This document shows positions 47,583-58,830 of a stretch of 64,000 nt of DNA, piece by piece (the stretch's first letter is position 1; the number at the start of each line of letters is the position of its first letter). The position numbers and the translations under genes were made by a program. The stretch is from Reticulascus tulasneorum (taxonomy: Eukaryota; Ascomycota; Sordariomycetes; Glomerellales; Reticulascaceae): NCBI GenBank assembly GCA_001557505.1, contig LSAX01000001.1, positions 3,038,001 to 3,102,000 on the forward strand, written 5' to 3'. The notes under the pieces are model-generated. The model was not told the DNA's origin, ran no database searches, and saw nothing but the letters and a program-made list of their open reading frames with translations.

Positions 47583-49067
47583 ATGTCTGGAATCAATCCT
47601 CCGCCGCCGCCACGGCCCAAGTTGAAGCTGAACGTTGGTTCGCGGCAAGCATCATTCAGTGAAGGTAGCCTGGCGACGTCGGCTACTACGCCACTTGCGA
47701 CACCAAAGATCCGACTGAAGTCGTCGCAACCACCCACCCCGGCCGAGCCTTCAGCACCTGTTTCTGCGAAGACCAAAGCTGGAAGACAAACAAAACCGAC
47801 AAGCAAACTTATAGAGTCGAAGAAAAGGGAACAAGATGTGGACGAGGATGGTGACTTGCTGAGTGCAAGCCAGCCTGCGAAGAAGATAAAGCTCCTGAAG
47901 ACACCTACGGCAACGAGACCTAACCTGGTCGTCAAGTCCAAGGGGAAGCCGCCATATCACCCGCCAGGAGATGGATACGACTCTGAAGCTAGCGATCAAG
48001 AAACCGACCCTGTTATCGAGGAGCAGTTCGTCTTAAGGATGATGCCAGGGGAGCACTGCGAATACATACGCAAAGCAATCGAAGAGAACAAGTTCGGGCC
48101 GCGGAAGGATGGCGGCGCTGATATTCACATCAAATTCTTCGACGACGAGAGCCGACGCGCTATGGTGATGGTCAAGGGCCAGCCATATGCGGCGGTCATG
48201 CTGGAACTCCCGACTATCACAGAAGGCATGAAGACCTGGGATCGGAAATCCTTCATGAAATCAGCAGACATTTGCCACATGCTGCTAGTATTTCAACAGG
48301 TCAAGAGCGAGGAGGAAGCCAAAAAAGCGCCTCTTCCGTCGATGGTGCAGCCGGGATTTAAGTGGCCTCATGGCTTGACACCACCAATGCACGATGCCGT
48401 CAACCAGCGATTCGCGAAGGTGATCAGCAGAACCGAAATCGAGCTGAAAGAAAACGAGGTTACGAAGCTCCTACAAGCAGATGCGGCTGCTAAGTCTACC
48501 AAGTTCGAGTTTATTGACGATCGAAGACTACAATCTGAAGAGGAGTACTCGGACGCAGAACAAGATGCTGATGGTGAGATGGACGACAGCGGCTACTTCC
48601 CGCCGACCAATGGCTATGAAGAAGATGATGACCCTGCTCTTGACGAGGACCTCATGGCTGAGATGGAGGCAGCGCTTGAAGAAGAGGCAAATGGGGACGC
48701 GGACGCTGGGGGAAGTGCTGTGACCCCCGCAACGCACCTCGAAGGAGCTACACCCATGACGACCAACACTGGGACGCCAGCTGCTGGTGGCCAAGGCAGC
48801 GTGAACGGCGATGAATCCGCCGATCCCGTTAGTGACGATGATGATGACGATGAAGATATCGATGAGGATGAACAGGCACGCCTGGACGAGATCCATGGAG
48901 TGAAGGAGGATATTGCTGATCTGGAGAGACAAATTGCGAAGCAGCAAGAAACCATTAACCAGCAATCCAACCCGTATCTCCGCAAGAGGGCAGAGAACAA
49001 CATCAAGAATCTCAGGAATGAACTGAAGGTGAAGCAGGCGTCGATTGGGCAGGAGGTAGATGATTAG
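47583..49067 (+). CDS. TAF7: TFIID subunit TAF7
   Basis: TAF7 is part of the TFIID complex that positions RNA polymerase II. This single-exon protein has 494 residues. The TAFII55 N-terminal domain begins near residue 147: EEQFVLRMMPGEHCEYIRKAI, RAMVMVKGQPYAAVMLELPTITEGMKTWD and KSADICHMLLV are diagnostic. Before it is a basic, Pro/Ser/Thr-rich region; after it a very acidic stretch (DDDDDEDIDEDEQ) and a C-terminal coiled coil (DIADLERQIAKQQETINQQ). The overall order matches yeast Taf7 (590 residues) and human TAF7. Its 3' end faces that of the mL54 gene, about 300 bp away. Confidence 0.94.
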   Translation: MSGINPPPPPRPKLKLNVGSRQASFSEGSLATSATTPLATPKIRLKSSQPPTPAEPSAPVSAKTKAGRQTKPTSKLIESKKREQDVDEDGDLLSASQPAKKIKLLKTPTATRPNLVVKSKGKPPYHPPGDGYDSEASDQETDPVIEEQFVLRMMPGEHCEYIRKAIEENKFGPRKDGGADIHIKFFDDESRRAMVMVKGQPYAAVMLELPTITEGMKTWDRKSFMKSADICHMLLVFQQVKSEEEAKKAPLPSMVQPGFKWPHGLTPPMHDAVNQRFAKVISRTEIELKENEVTKLLQADAAAKSTKFEFIDDRRLQSEEEYSDAEQDADGEMDDSGYFPPTNGYEEDDDPALDEDLMAEMEAALEEEANGDADAGGSAVTPATHLEGATPMTTNTGTPAAGGQGSVNGDESADPVSDDDDDDEDIDEDEQARLDEIHGVKEDIADLERQIAKQQETINQQSNPYLRKRAENNIKNLRNELKVKQASIGQEVDD

Positions 49068-49364
49068 GATGACAACCCACGGCCTACGTCACAACCTTCG
49101 CCGCTGGATTTGGTGGACAAAGTTAGCCCCCCTGAGTCTATACGCAAGCTCCACATGAGTTGATCGTCTGGAATCATGGACGGAGTTGACGTCTGGGAGA
49201 CCAATGCATAGACTAGTGTATCTAATTGTACAACACGATCAAAGAGAAAAGAGTCCGAATTGGAGTTGTGATGACTACCGGCAGTGTGTCAACTCGACCA
49301 CTGTCATATTGTACAATTCCAGGTTAATATCTATATTACATTCAGATCCAGTGCTACTGGATAA

Positions 49365-50021
49365 TCACATGGACTTCAGGTAGTTGTCCTCCTTAATCTT
49401 CGCCTTCCTCTCCTTCCGCATGGCCTTGCGTAGTTCGTCTCTCTTTTCTGCTGCGAAGAGGTTGTGCTCGACATCTCCGTCCTTCTCTCCAGGCAAATTG
49501 ATCGATTGCTGTTGCAACGGGATCTTAGGCGCCAGGGCTTCGACATCACCCTGTGCCAGGAACTTGGCCTCCAGTATCTTCTGTCTCTTTGCGGCGATTT
49601 GTCGCTGTTTTTTCGATTTTGCTGGAGTCGACACACGTTAGTATTGCCTCGGAACGATGAGGGTGGAACCTGAAGCCGTACAAAACTCATCTCCAAGACC
49701 TTCGTCAGCTGTCTCTGCCTTCTTCTTTACTTCCAAGCACCGCCAGAGCCACTCGGGGTACTCCTCGTCTGGCAGTGCCAACGGATCTTGCTTGCCCTTG
49801 AAGTAGTTGAGACCGGATAAGGTCGTCCCTGGAGGGCAGGACGACAATGCTTTCGATGCAGCTTGGCTACTGGTCGCATCGCCGGCGCTGGACAGGGTCG
49901 GCAGCTGCGTTGCTTCGGCGCTGGCTTCGGAGCGCGCCACGGCTGATATCGAAAATGCCCGGATACTTGGCGTTTGCCGGCTGAGGGCCGAGACCCGGCG
50001 GAGGCATGTTCGACATATCAT
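49365..50021 (-). CDS. MRPL37: Mitochondrial large-subunit ribosomal protein mL54
   Basis: This is a component of the 54S mitoribosomal subunit (yeast MRPL37/YmL37). Exons 50021-49682 and 49621-49365 are joined by an intron with an ACTAAC branch, in frame, 198 residues. The N terminus (MICRTCLRRVSALSRQ) is a mitochondrial presequence followed by a Ser/Ala-rich linker. The domain shows GLNYFKGKQDPLALPDEEYPEWLW, the mL54 signature, then a basic helical tail (KSKKQRQIAAKRQKILEA). The join DEF|SKSKKQ across the intron is the natural family sequence. The ATG at 50021 is the first giving the presequence. Confidence 0.92.
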
Positions 50022-51017
50022 CTTTGGAAGAATGCTTATTGTAGGGAGATTGACATTGGAGGAAGCTGAGGTTCTGAGGCGCGAGCTATGGGTGGAAAAA
50101 TTCTGGGGCGGACGAAACGAACCAAGTCCGCACTCGGCATCATGCATAAAGCTCCCTGCTTTTATTTGAGCGACTACGCAAGCTACCTTCCTCATCGCCT
50201 CCCGTATAATTATAAACAAAAGGGATATCTTCATAACAGCCAAATGGTTGCAAACAACGGTTCTATGAAATGAAGGTATTTTATAAATCGGACTAACACC
50301 TGCGATTGAAATAGGTGGGTTGGCGGCTAAACGCTTGTACCAGCTGTTTATATGTCTTCGAGATCGACACTCATGTTGACCGTGGCTCTCCCGCTCAAGA
50401 CTTGGGTTTCTCACGACAGACAATCCATCTGTGGGATTCCATTAAGATTTCTGCGCAGGCCCTATTGTTTATCTGTGTACCCAGGCTCATTCTGCCCATG
50501 CACCATCAGTCAGGAAGATCTTAGATAGGTTTATGCGCTATGTATCTTGGAGATTTTGTTCCTCTCTCACTGAAGTTCTTCCCCTTCAGTTAAGGTACTG
50601 TCCGCAATCTTCCAAGAACTTTCAAGCTGGTAATCTCTCGTGGTTGCGAATCTGTTCCTATGTGTAGAAAATCAGGAGCTGTCGAACACGGCGATGGTTC
50701 ATCGCCCAGAACTCCAAACCAGGGCTGGTATACTGGTACTCCTCTTGTCCAGTGAATAAGAATCATTCCCGGTTAGCTTCCTTCAAGCTTCCACACGCCT
50801 TATAAAGCCGAATTCTGTCAACAAGTCGCGCGCTCCTTAACGAGCGCTGCGAGACGATGGATGGCTGCGTGCACAAGGAATGGAAGACACTCTCAGACCA
50901 CGTAAAATGGCTCAATTGACTCAATTATAATAGTCTAACAGAGCATGTAGCCCAGATGGTATGCTGGATGTCGTCAATGGCTCTTCTACCCATCGTACAC
51001 GTCGTTTTAACCCTACA
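50022..51017. other. Intergenic region between mL54 and NDUFB10-like genes (both minus strand)
   Basis: No gene was recognised. The right part is the 3' flank of the complex I gene and the left part the mL54 promoter. Confidence 0.55.
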
Positions 51018-51418
51018 TCATGTCGTCTTCTTGCCCTCCTTCTCAATGTAATTCTGTTGCAAGAATAGCGTTCCTTTGACCTTTTTCTCCTTTAGTAATT
51101 CCAGATACCGTTCTGCGGTTTCAGTCAGTATCTTGAGCACGTCTGTTTTGCGATGCACCAAGTTGCAATGCTGTGACGTGGACTCTGCTCACCTCGCAAA
51201 TGGCCGCACTTCTCCAAGTGATTTACTCCTTCCCGGTTATAGCACTTGCCCAATTCCTCTCCGACGAGCCGTACCATCATGGCACCGACCCATTGTTCTC
51301 TGATGATGGCGTCTTGTGCTTGCTTGAACGCTCTGGTGTCGTCGTAGTCTACGCCGTCGAATGTTGGTGGCACTTTCGGCTTTTGAGCCAGGAACATGGC
51401 AGATTCGGGGGTCGGCAT
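51018..51418 (-). CDS. Complex I accessory subunit, NDUFB10-like (12 kDa)
   Basis: This is an accessory subunit of the membrane arm of mitochondrial NADH:ubiquinone oxidoreductase. Exons 51418-51193 and 51112-51018 give 106 residues, the usual size for the Neurospora 12-kDa subunit. Diagnostic stretches are KPKVPPTFDGVDYDDTRA, IIREQWV and LVGEELGKCYNREGVNHLEKCGHL, with the paired Cys spacing of the NDUFB10 (PF10249) family, then ERYLELLKEKKVKGTLFLQQN after the intron. The frame is open upstream of the ATG, but the start MPTPESAMFL matches the family. There is no presequence, as is normal for this subunit. It is divergent from NSR1. Confidence 0.9.
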
Positions 51419-51931
51419 CTTGCTGGCTGGGGAGACCTTGTTCTGATATGAAATCACACGTAGTCGGCGGAAAGGGTTGCAGGCTTCGTCGTGGAACAGA
51501 AGAGCCCAGGCTGCGTTCAATGTTCGAATGGCTGTACAGACCCAGAGCTCCGAGGTTGGATCTATGGACGGACGCACCCAGGATTTAATGCCTTATGATT
51601 CAGGCATCAGACTTGGGATGATGGTGAATTGTTAAGGTACGTACCAACCTGGCCAAGCTTGGCGGCCCCTCACCGCTCTAGATCTGCCCCACCTTCTTGG
51701 GGCGTAAAAAAAAAAAAAAAAAAACTTCATCCAAGTCTTAGCTGGGCCCCCCAACCACCTTCCTCACCTTTATAAGCTGCAATCCCTTCGCAGCTGCAAC
51801 CTCGCCTTCCACTCTCTCCCTCACTTCCCAAAATTCCCAATATCTGAACCCTTGATCAGAGTTATTTCCATATCGCAATCTAGGAACCCTCCCCAACACA
51901 GCACAACATACTACCCCGCATCAACGATAAG
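51419..51931. promoter_or_regulatory. Divergent promoter, NDUFB10-like / NSR1
   Basis: This 513-bp stretch lies between outward-facing start codons. A run of 19 A lies at 51706-51724, about 210 bp before the NSR1 ATG; such poly(dA) tracts exclude nucleosomes in fungal ribosome-biogenesis promoters. A T/C-rich leader follows. The role is inferred from position. Confidence 0.55.
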
Positions 51932-53526
51932 ATGGGTAAGGTCAAGGAAGTAAACGGAAAGTCCAAGGGGCTCACCAAGCCTCTCGCAAAGGTCAAGAAC
52001 GCCGTCGTCGCCAAGACCTCGCAGTCCCCCGTAGTCAAGTCGAAGCAGTCATCCAAGAATGTTGCCACAAAGAGTATGAATGGCAAGAAGCAAAAGCCGG
52101 TCGAAGAAGAGACTTCCGACTCTGATTCTGATTCCGAGGATGTAACTGAAGATTCTGACAGCAATTCAGATGATGAGTCTGAGGATGGCTCCGACTCTTC
52201 TTCCGAGGAAGATTCCGAAGTCGAAAAGCCAACAAAGGTTGCTGCCGCCAAAGGAGCTGTAGCCGCTGCTGCTGAGACTGATTCGTCTGACTCAGAGTCC
52301 GATGAGGAGGAGGTGGCAAAGCCCAAGACCAACGGCGCCGCAAAGGCTGCAGTTGAGTCCGATTCTGATTCATCAGATTCGTCCGGAGACGAGGAGAGCG
52401 ATGAGGAAGCGACAAAGGTCCCTGCCGCAAAGGCTGTGAATGGCAAGGCCAAGGCTAAGGTTGAAGCCGTAAGTATTCCATTCTCACCGAATTTAGGCAC
52501 TGCAGCTCACATCATCCTAGGATTCTGAAGAAGACGACGACGAGTCTGATGCAAGTGGCTCCTCCGATTCCTCCGAGGATGATGACGAGTCCGAGGCCGA
52601 GTCCAAGAAGGCTGAGGCTCCGGCCAAGAAGCGAAAGGCTCTCGATGACGCAGTAGTGCCCGCGAAGAAGGCCAAGACCGAAAACGCCGAAGGCCAGAGC
52701 TCAACCCTATTTGTTGGCAGCCTTGCCTGGGGTGTGGACGACCAGTCTCTCTACGCGGCATTCCAGGAGTTCGCAGACCTCAACAGTGCACGTGTGGTTA
52801 CCGACAAGAATACTGGCCGAAGCAGAGGCTTTGGATACGTTGATTTCTCCAGCCACGATGCTGCTGCAGTTGCTTTTGAAGCCATGCAAGGCAAAGAGAT
52901 CGAGGGCCGTGCCATGAATCTTGACTTCTCGCAACCACGAACCAACACTGATGCCAACCCACAAGCACGCGCCGCTGACCGTGCCAAGAGGCACGGAGAT
53001 GTTGCCAGTCCCCCGAGCGATACCCTCTTTGTCGGAAATCTCCCATTCGATGTTGACCAAGACTCTGTTCGCAGCTTCTTCAGCGAGGTCTGCGAGGTGA
53101 CCAGTGTTCGGTTGCCAACTGATCCGTAAGTGCCTTCCAGCATGACAATTGAATTAGATGATGTACTAACGACCGTACAGAGAGAGTGGCAACCTGAAGG
53201 GATTTGGCTACGTATCGTTCGGATCCGTCGAGGATGCAACGACCGTTATCAACTCTCTGAATGGGCAAACCATTGGCGAGGGTCGCGCGTCTCGTGCGGT
53301 GCGACTTGATTACGCAAGTGCTCGCCCACCTCCCCGTGAAGGCGGCGGTGGTTTTGGACGCGGCGGAGGCGGCGGCGGTAGCTTTGGTCGAGGTGGTGGT
53401 CGCGGCGGTGGCCGTGGTGGTTCTCGCGGCGGACCTCGCGGTGGTGGCCGTGGAGGCGGTCGTGGTGGATCATCGTTCAACCGAGGGGGCTTTGGAGACT
53501 TTAAAGGTCAGAAGATCACTTTTTAA
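51932..53526 (+). CDS. NSR1: Nucleolin-like protein NSR1/Gar2
   Basis: This is a nucleolar factor for pre-rRNA processing. Exons 51932-52468, 52521-53125 and 53181-53526 give 495 residues. The N-terminal half alternates Lys/Ala-rich basic stretches with Ser/Asp/Glu acidic blocks (SDSDSDSED type), the usual Gar2/nucleolin plan and probable CK2 sites. RRM1 starts near residue 241 (TLFVGSLAWGVDDQSL) with RNP1 SRGFGYVDF; RRM2 starts near residue 346 (TLFVGNLPFDVDQDS) with RNP1 LKGFGYVSF. The last 65 residues are an RGG box (FGRGGG, GGRGG repeats). The second intron splits RRM2 after LPTDP. It probably shares a promoter with the complex I gene on its left. Confidence 0.95.
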
Positions 53527-53587
53527 GTGACAGCAGCCGCACTTGACAGATTCTGAGGGCTCGTTCGCGTGTACGTTGGTTGACTTT

Positions 53588-53961
53588 GTGGGCTGTCGGT
53601 TTGAATCAACTTTGACTCCCCTTTGGGAGACGTGGGCTTCATGAACCAGCTTCTTCCGGAAGCATGATGGACCTGAGGGCTTTTCATTGGACCGTGGGCT
53701 TGTGGCTTATTGGGCAAACTTGAGATTCACGCTGTCGGACCTACGACAGATATTGCGCTCCTCTCGTTCAGTCAAAAGAGATCGGCCAACTAGGTAGCTG
53801 GCTTGATCTTCACAGTGGGCAGACGGCTTTGATTTGCGAAGTTGGGAAGAAGCTCCTTATGTCACGTCGACATCTTGGAGTGGACCAAGCTTTACATCAT
53901 GACGGCTTCTGTGGGCTCAGGGGGCTCTTCGTTCAGTAGTTTTCGACTACTGGTGTGGGCT
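53588..53961. repeat. GTGGGCT heptamer repeats downstream of NSR1
   Basis: GTGGGCT occurs at 53588, 53632, 53694, 53911 and 53955, with GTGGGC at 53815. Two intervals are 44 bp. TCGTTCAGT also occurs twice (53764 and 53929). They may be remnants of a duplicated unit or protein-binding sites in the 3' UTR. Confidence 0.45.
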
Positions 53962-54645
53962 GATGGCATCTTCGTTGTTCATTTTTGGTTGCTGGCTTCC
54001 GTGCGTACTGGGCAACCGTAATCACCGAGTAAGTATACTACACCCTGCCCTGTCCCCTTGGTGGTAAAAGCTGGGCACAGATATCCGGCGTTTAGGTCTC
54101 TACTCTACTTAAATTCAAAAGTTTTGGTCGTTTAAAACAAATTTATAGCTCTCCTGGCTGCTCGGTGACAAAGTGTCCTTTATGTATAGAAGTAATTTAG
54201 TGCACCGTTAGCAGGTAAGGTGATAGATAGCCTCATGGTGAATTTCAAGATTTTTGAATCACGGGGGGTGACACGAGGCGCCAGAGACTCAGCCACCGCA
54301 TGATTGCGGATAAAATGGCATCCAAGACAAGGGGTTCACTCATCCCACACTCGAGTCCTATCACGAGAGCGCCCTGGTGTTGTGCGGGTGATTGCGACGA
54401 GGAAAGTGGTGGAATCTTTGGTTACGATTACCTTCGGACAGGTGTATATTATCAAAGCTTTGACCAACAGTCTCTTTGCAACGATGGAGGTTTATGCTCA
54501 GGTCGAATATTTGGCGTATCAAAGTTCTAAGCAGCTTTTGCTTGCAGCGGTGAGCAAGTTTCGAAACTATGTACGGACTACTATGCGACCATGCTCGGCG
54601 ATGGGGATGCCGGTGTCGGGCTTGGAGAGGTTGGAGAACTACTAA

Positions 54646-54723
54646 GTACCTAAGGTAGGTACCTAAGGCAAGGTAGGTAGGCTTTCAATACAGGTGCCCG
54701 TACCTAATTACCTACCTAAAGCA
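54646..54723. repeat. Palindromic TACCTAAGGTAGGTA-type microsatellite
   Basis: Units of GTACCTAAGG, AGGTAGGTA, TACCTAATTA and CCTACCTAAA repeat in both orientations over about 80 bp. Such AGGTA/TACCT units also occur singly at about 30115-30135 and 19933-19949 in this window. Confidence 0.55.
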
Positions 54724-55378
54724 AGATGGCACCTCAAAATGTGAGCCAACTACCACACCGCACCACCCCCCCTCTGCCCCTCTATCTCACTCGAAGCAGG
54801 GTCCAGGTCTAGTGTAGGTCCAAAAGTCGTCAGCGTCCCATAGGCAGACCCCACTGAGGTAGCGCACCTGACCCGCTCCTTGGCGATCAGTCGACGTATG
54901 AGCGGGCTGCCAGCGGAGGTACCCTGCAATAATCTCGTCATCCGCGTCTAACTTTGGCACTGTGCCGGCCATACTAAATTACGGTACAGCACTGTCCTTT
55001 CTTGTCTGTCACGCCTTTCATTAGCACTGTCCTTCCTTCGACCGGTACAAACCCAGCCGAAGCCATCTGGATAGGAACAAGGCCTAAGCCCGGACAAAGC
55101 CTCAACACCCTCTCACCGACCTGCGTGTGTTGGGGAGCATTGTAGAAAGTCATCTATTGCACTTCCGCCTCAAACCCATCTTTCCCATCATCAAACACTG
55201 CGAACTGTTTCCTGTCGCGAGCACTGGTTATCGCCATTCTTCAACCGGACAGTTCAAACGCGGGGTTCTGATAACAGGATCCCCCCACTCCTCGCCGACT
55301 TCCTCTTCGAACATCGTCCATTCCATCTCGGTGCATTTGTGCCATTGCCCGAGGCTGCCCTAATTTACTACCTACAAT

Positions 55379-56710
55379 ATGGAGCAACAGGAGCGGGATG
55401 AACGCGCCAGCCAGAACTGGCAAAACAGCAGGGTGTCAATGAATGGAGTGCGGTCGGCTGTCGGACCGCACCGAAGAAACGATGGTTGGTCTCTGAATAC
55501 GGAGGTTCACGAGCAAGTAGCGCTGACGGCATTAGAATCTTGGGTTGAGATAGCCTCACAGCCGTCCTCGTCGTCCCTTTCCTCTATCGGCGATGAGATT
55601 GTCACCACAGGCCTCAGAGTCGGCGGATCGGTGCCCGCAAGAAGGCGGCGCTTACACCAACCCGTTCCGCGGTCTTACCATGCCGACCAGACCGCAGTCT
55701 ATACAGGAACCAGTAGTCAAGAGGAGTACGAGGAGAGCGAGAGCGAGGAAGACGGGCTGTTGACGAGTTCGACGGAGGCCATCCATCCAGCCGCACAAAT
55801 GTCTTCCCAACAGCAGACTCAGGCAGACTCGGGGGACTCCGATGATGACGATGAGAATGCCACCGCTTTAGGGCGCGTATCTGATGATCCCGTATTCAGG
55901 CCACATCCTAACGCCTTTTCGCATCCGCCATCAAACCTCTCTCAACGAAGCCATTCAACCAACTGCGTCCCTCCACACCCCCATAGCGGCTTGAGACCCT
56001 CGCTGTCGCAGCGTTCACAGACCCGCGTTCATCGGGGCCCACCAAATTTTATGTCCCCATCGTACCAAGCCGATAATGATGCTGCCCTCCGAGCATCTTT
56101 GACAACGCTGCTATCATGTGCAGCTGCAGCACGCGGCCTGCCCAAGTACAAAGAGGATATTGATCGTCAGGGTTCAGCGGCTGCTGCTGCCGGCGTCGGG
56201 CCGAGCACTCGACCTGTAGAGTTGCGCCTTGTCCCCGAGTCAGAGCTTATGTCCGAGGCTATGTCTGAGCAACCAAGAGGCGCGGGCTTGTCACCCCCCA
56301 AGTCTCCTCTGCGGCCGCGGACGTCCACGACATCTTCTGCCGGTTCGGCAGTCAAGACTGAGGCCGTTGATAAGGGCAAGAGGGCTGCTACATATCAGAG
56401 CCGCTCATCTAGGGCACCAAAGAAGAAGCGGCTCACAACAGGCAGCGAGGAGTCGTTCATCAGCCCGACTCTACTCACCTGGGTTGTCAGCGCCGGAGTT
56501 GTGGTCCTCGTTTCAGTGGTAGGCTTCGGCGCTGGATACGTAATTGGTCGGGAGGTGGGAAGGCAAGAAGTTCTCGCTGCTGGTGCAGGCATGAATGCGT
56601 CAACCGTTGCAGATTCCTCGTCCTGCGGAAGAGAGGTTATCCGTTCGTCGAGTGGGAGTTTGAGGCGGTTCAAATGGGGTTCGACCATGGGCCGGAGCAT
56701 TGTGGCCTGA
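55379..56710 (+). CDS. Unknown fungal protein with one C-terminal membrane span
   Basis: Single exon, 443 residues, function unknown. The N-terminal 220 residues are Ser/Gln/Glu-rich with an acidic block (DSGDSDDDDENA). A short conserved-looking stretch follows, YQADNDAALRASLTTLLSCAAAARGLPK, which looks amphipathic. A basic cluster (RAPKKKRLTTGSEES) precedes a hydrophobic segment (about residues 367-390, TLLTWVVSAGVVVLVSVVGFGAGYV), and a short Ser-rich end follows. Pro- and Ser-rich stretches suggest much disorder. The KKKR cluster beside the span could be a nuclear-envelope sorting signal, or simply positive-inside topology; I favour neither. The start has a fair context (ACAATATGG). Confidence 0.7.
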   Translation: MEQQERDERASQNWQNSRVSMNGVRSAVGPHRRNDGWSLNTEVHEQVALTALESWVEIASQPSSSSLSSIGDEIVTTGLRVGGSVPARRRRLHQPVPRSYHADQTAVYTGTSSQEEYEESESEEDGLLTSSTEAIHPAAQMSSQQQTQADSGDSDDDDENATALGRVSDDPVFRPHPNAFSHPPSNLSQRSHSTNCVPPHPHSGLRPSLSQRSQTRVHRGPPNFMSPSYQADNDAALRASLTTLLSCAAAARGLPKYKEDIDRQGSAAAAAGVGPSTRPVELRLVPESELMSEAMSEQPRGAGLSPPKSPLRPRTSTTSSAGSAVKTEAVDKGKRAATYQSRSSRAPKKKRLTTGSEESFISPTLLTWVVSAGVVVLVSVVGFGAGYVIGREVGRQEVLAAGAGMNASTVADSSSCGREVIRSSSGSLRRFKWGSTMGRSIVA

Positions 56711-57319
56711 TCTAGATGCGCACGGCAGACCCCCATGGGCAATGAGGTCTGATTTGTTTGAACGGATTTGAGGAGTTAACATGAAGCGGCGCGATCACGA
56801 GAGAGATGTGATTATGATTTAGATGATACCTCCTTGGAAAGGACTGCCTAGCGATGCGGGCAGGCAATCAATCGAATGATCATGATCGCGTGGGTGGGAC
56901 GGGTTTGAATGTGCATTTTGGAGGGAGTAGGGCGATAAGTGTGGAATCTGGCGTTCATTCCATCATCATAGGTTCTGGAACAGTTTAATAAAGGAGTATC
57001 ATATCACGCAAATGGACAGGAAATCCCTTCTGCATTGTAGAAACTTGGTATGCAATTCAGCGGCCCTAATCCAAAAGGACCAGCCACCGGTTGAGCCAAC
57101 CTCCTCACAAGCGAGCTTGTGAGGTGGGTGTATTCGACGACGTCCGGAGCCAATAACCAGCCGAATCTATGCTGCCGCGCGTACACAACGACCTATCTAT
57201 ACAACATCATGACCGTAAAGCCAGCCCGTTCGTCGGGCAGCGTTGCTAGCTCCAAGCCAAGCCATCGCGGCCATCTTGAAGATCCTTACAGGCTTCTCGC
57301 CTGAGCGCTCCGTCTCCAT
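56711..57319. other. Convergent intergenic region, membrane protein to VRP1
   Basis: These are facing 3' ends with only short unrecognised frames. Confidence 0.6.
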
Positions 57320-58830
57320 TTATAACGCACTGAGGTCTAGCGGTACACTGCTTCCTCGACCGGCTCGATATCTCCTAGCACCCCCAACGAAGTTGTGGGG
57401 TTTAGGCAGCATGTTCTCATCCTGAAACTTCCACCTCGAGTCATCAACGATGACATGGCGCCCGCCACTGCTTACGCCAGGAGACATCGTCGGCCTGGTT
57501 GGACTGGGGCTCTTTGCACCATTCGGAGCTAGGGTGAACGCACTAGGATCCAGCATCGATGACCTCAGGTTCGACTGAGCCCGAGGTCTGGTTTGCGATA
57601 GTGCGGGAGGAGTCGGAGCGGAAGAAGGGGGTGGTGGAGGCGGTGCGGGAGGTGCTGCAGTAGGTGACGCTTGGCCGGCTGCACGAATCGCGGCCTGCAT
57701 CGCCAAACTTGACGAGCCATTCGACAAGGGAGCCGCATTTGCTGGCGGCGGAGGAGGTGGTGGAGGGGGTACTGGCGTCCTGCCTGGGGGAGATGGTGCC
57801 GGCAGTCGTGGTGCGGCTGCCGATGGAGGCGGGGGAGGTGGAGCAGGAGGTGGTGGAGCCGACGCTGCTGGTGGTGGTGGTGCGGGCGCACCTGGAAGAG
57901 GCGGTGGGTTGGTCGATGCTATCGACGAAGGCTTGCGTGATACAGGTAGCGGAGGTGGCTTCTTGCCGATGGGCGGTGGAGGACCCTTTGAAGAGATGAG
58001 AGAGGCGGACGAGAACGGTCTTGGAGCTTGGCTGTTCGGGGTTTTGCGTAAGTTGGCGATCGACGGGTGAAAGGTGGGACCTGACGGGGCAGGAAAAGAC
58101 GGTCTACCAGGAATAGCTGGCGCAGCGTTTGGAGGAGGTTTTGGAGCTGAAAAGGTCGGCGGTGGTCTTGGGGCAGACCTGGCGTTAGATTCCGGATCTG
58201 ACAAGTACGAAGAATCGGCATTCGCTGCATGAACGTTAGAGTCTGCCCGAATCGTGGGCTGCTGATATTAGAGCACCTACCTCCAGTAGCAACTCCGCCA
58301 CGGCTTTTCTTCAATTTTGGCATTCCCCCAGCGAACAACCCGCCCAGTTGCGGGGCCGCGTCCACACTCGTCGATGCCGCCCTGCTATCCCTATCGCTCT
58401 GGTCGCTGTTGCTCCTAGCTCTGTTTCCAGGCAACGGCGGCGCAAGTCCTCCTGGAGGTCCGGGTGGTCCGGGAGGCCTGGAAAGCCCTGGTATAGGGGG
58501 CGCTCCTCCCACTGGCGGACCGGAGCCTCCAGATGGTTTTGACACTATCGGCGCTGACCTGTCGTTCGTAACAGCTTTCTTGAGCGCCCTTCCTTTCGTA
58601 ATGTCTGTAAGAAGAGCTCCCTGCGGGTTCGGTTAGCCATCTATGTCATGGGAGGGGCACCCAAACACCCTATAGACTATTGGGAGTCCGCTTACTCTAG
58701 GTGCGCCAGCCGGCGGCCGTGCTGGTAGAGCACTCCCACCTGGTGCTCCTCCTGGTGGTGGGGGAGGAGGTGGTGGAGGACCGCCCATGCCCGGCATGGG
58801 AGGAGGCGGCGGCGGTGGAGGTGGAGGCAT
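57320..58830 (-). CDS. VRP1: Verprolin/WIP-family actin regulator
   Basis: This protein binds actin and Las17/WASP and promotes Arp2/3-driven endocytic actin patches. Exons 58830-58696, 58620-58281 and 58224-57320 keep the frame and give 459 residues. The N-terminal poly-Pro (MPPPPPPPPPPMPG) is followed across intron 1 by the WH2 actin-binding motif GALLTDITKGRALKKAV. Then come PPxxP-type SH3-binding stretches, long proline runs, and the conserved WASP-binding end: DDSRWKFQDENMLPKPHNFVGGARRYRAGRGSSVPLDL. Intron 2 uses a GTAGGT donor and a GCAG acceptor. It is divergent from the mitochondrial-type gene downstream on the plus strand. Confidence 0.93.

Larger units (their letters stand above)
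53527..55378. other. 1.85-kb intergenic region with short repeated motifs
   Basis: The first 450 bp carry repeated GTGGGCT heptamers, listed separately. A cluster of TACCTAAGG/AGGTAGGTA palindromic units lies at 54646-54723. No open frame has a family match; those of 113 codons or fewer near 54304 look fortuitous. Confidence 0.5.
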
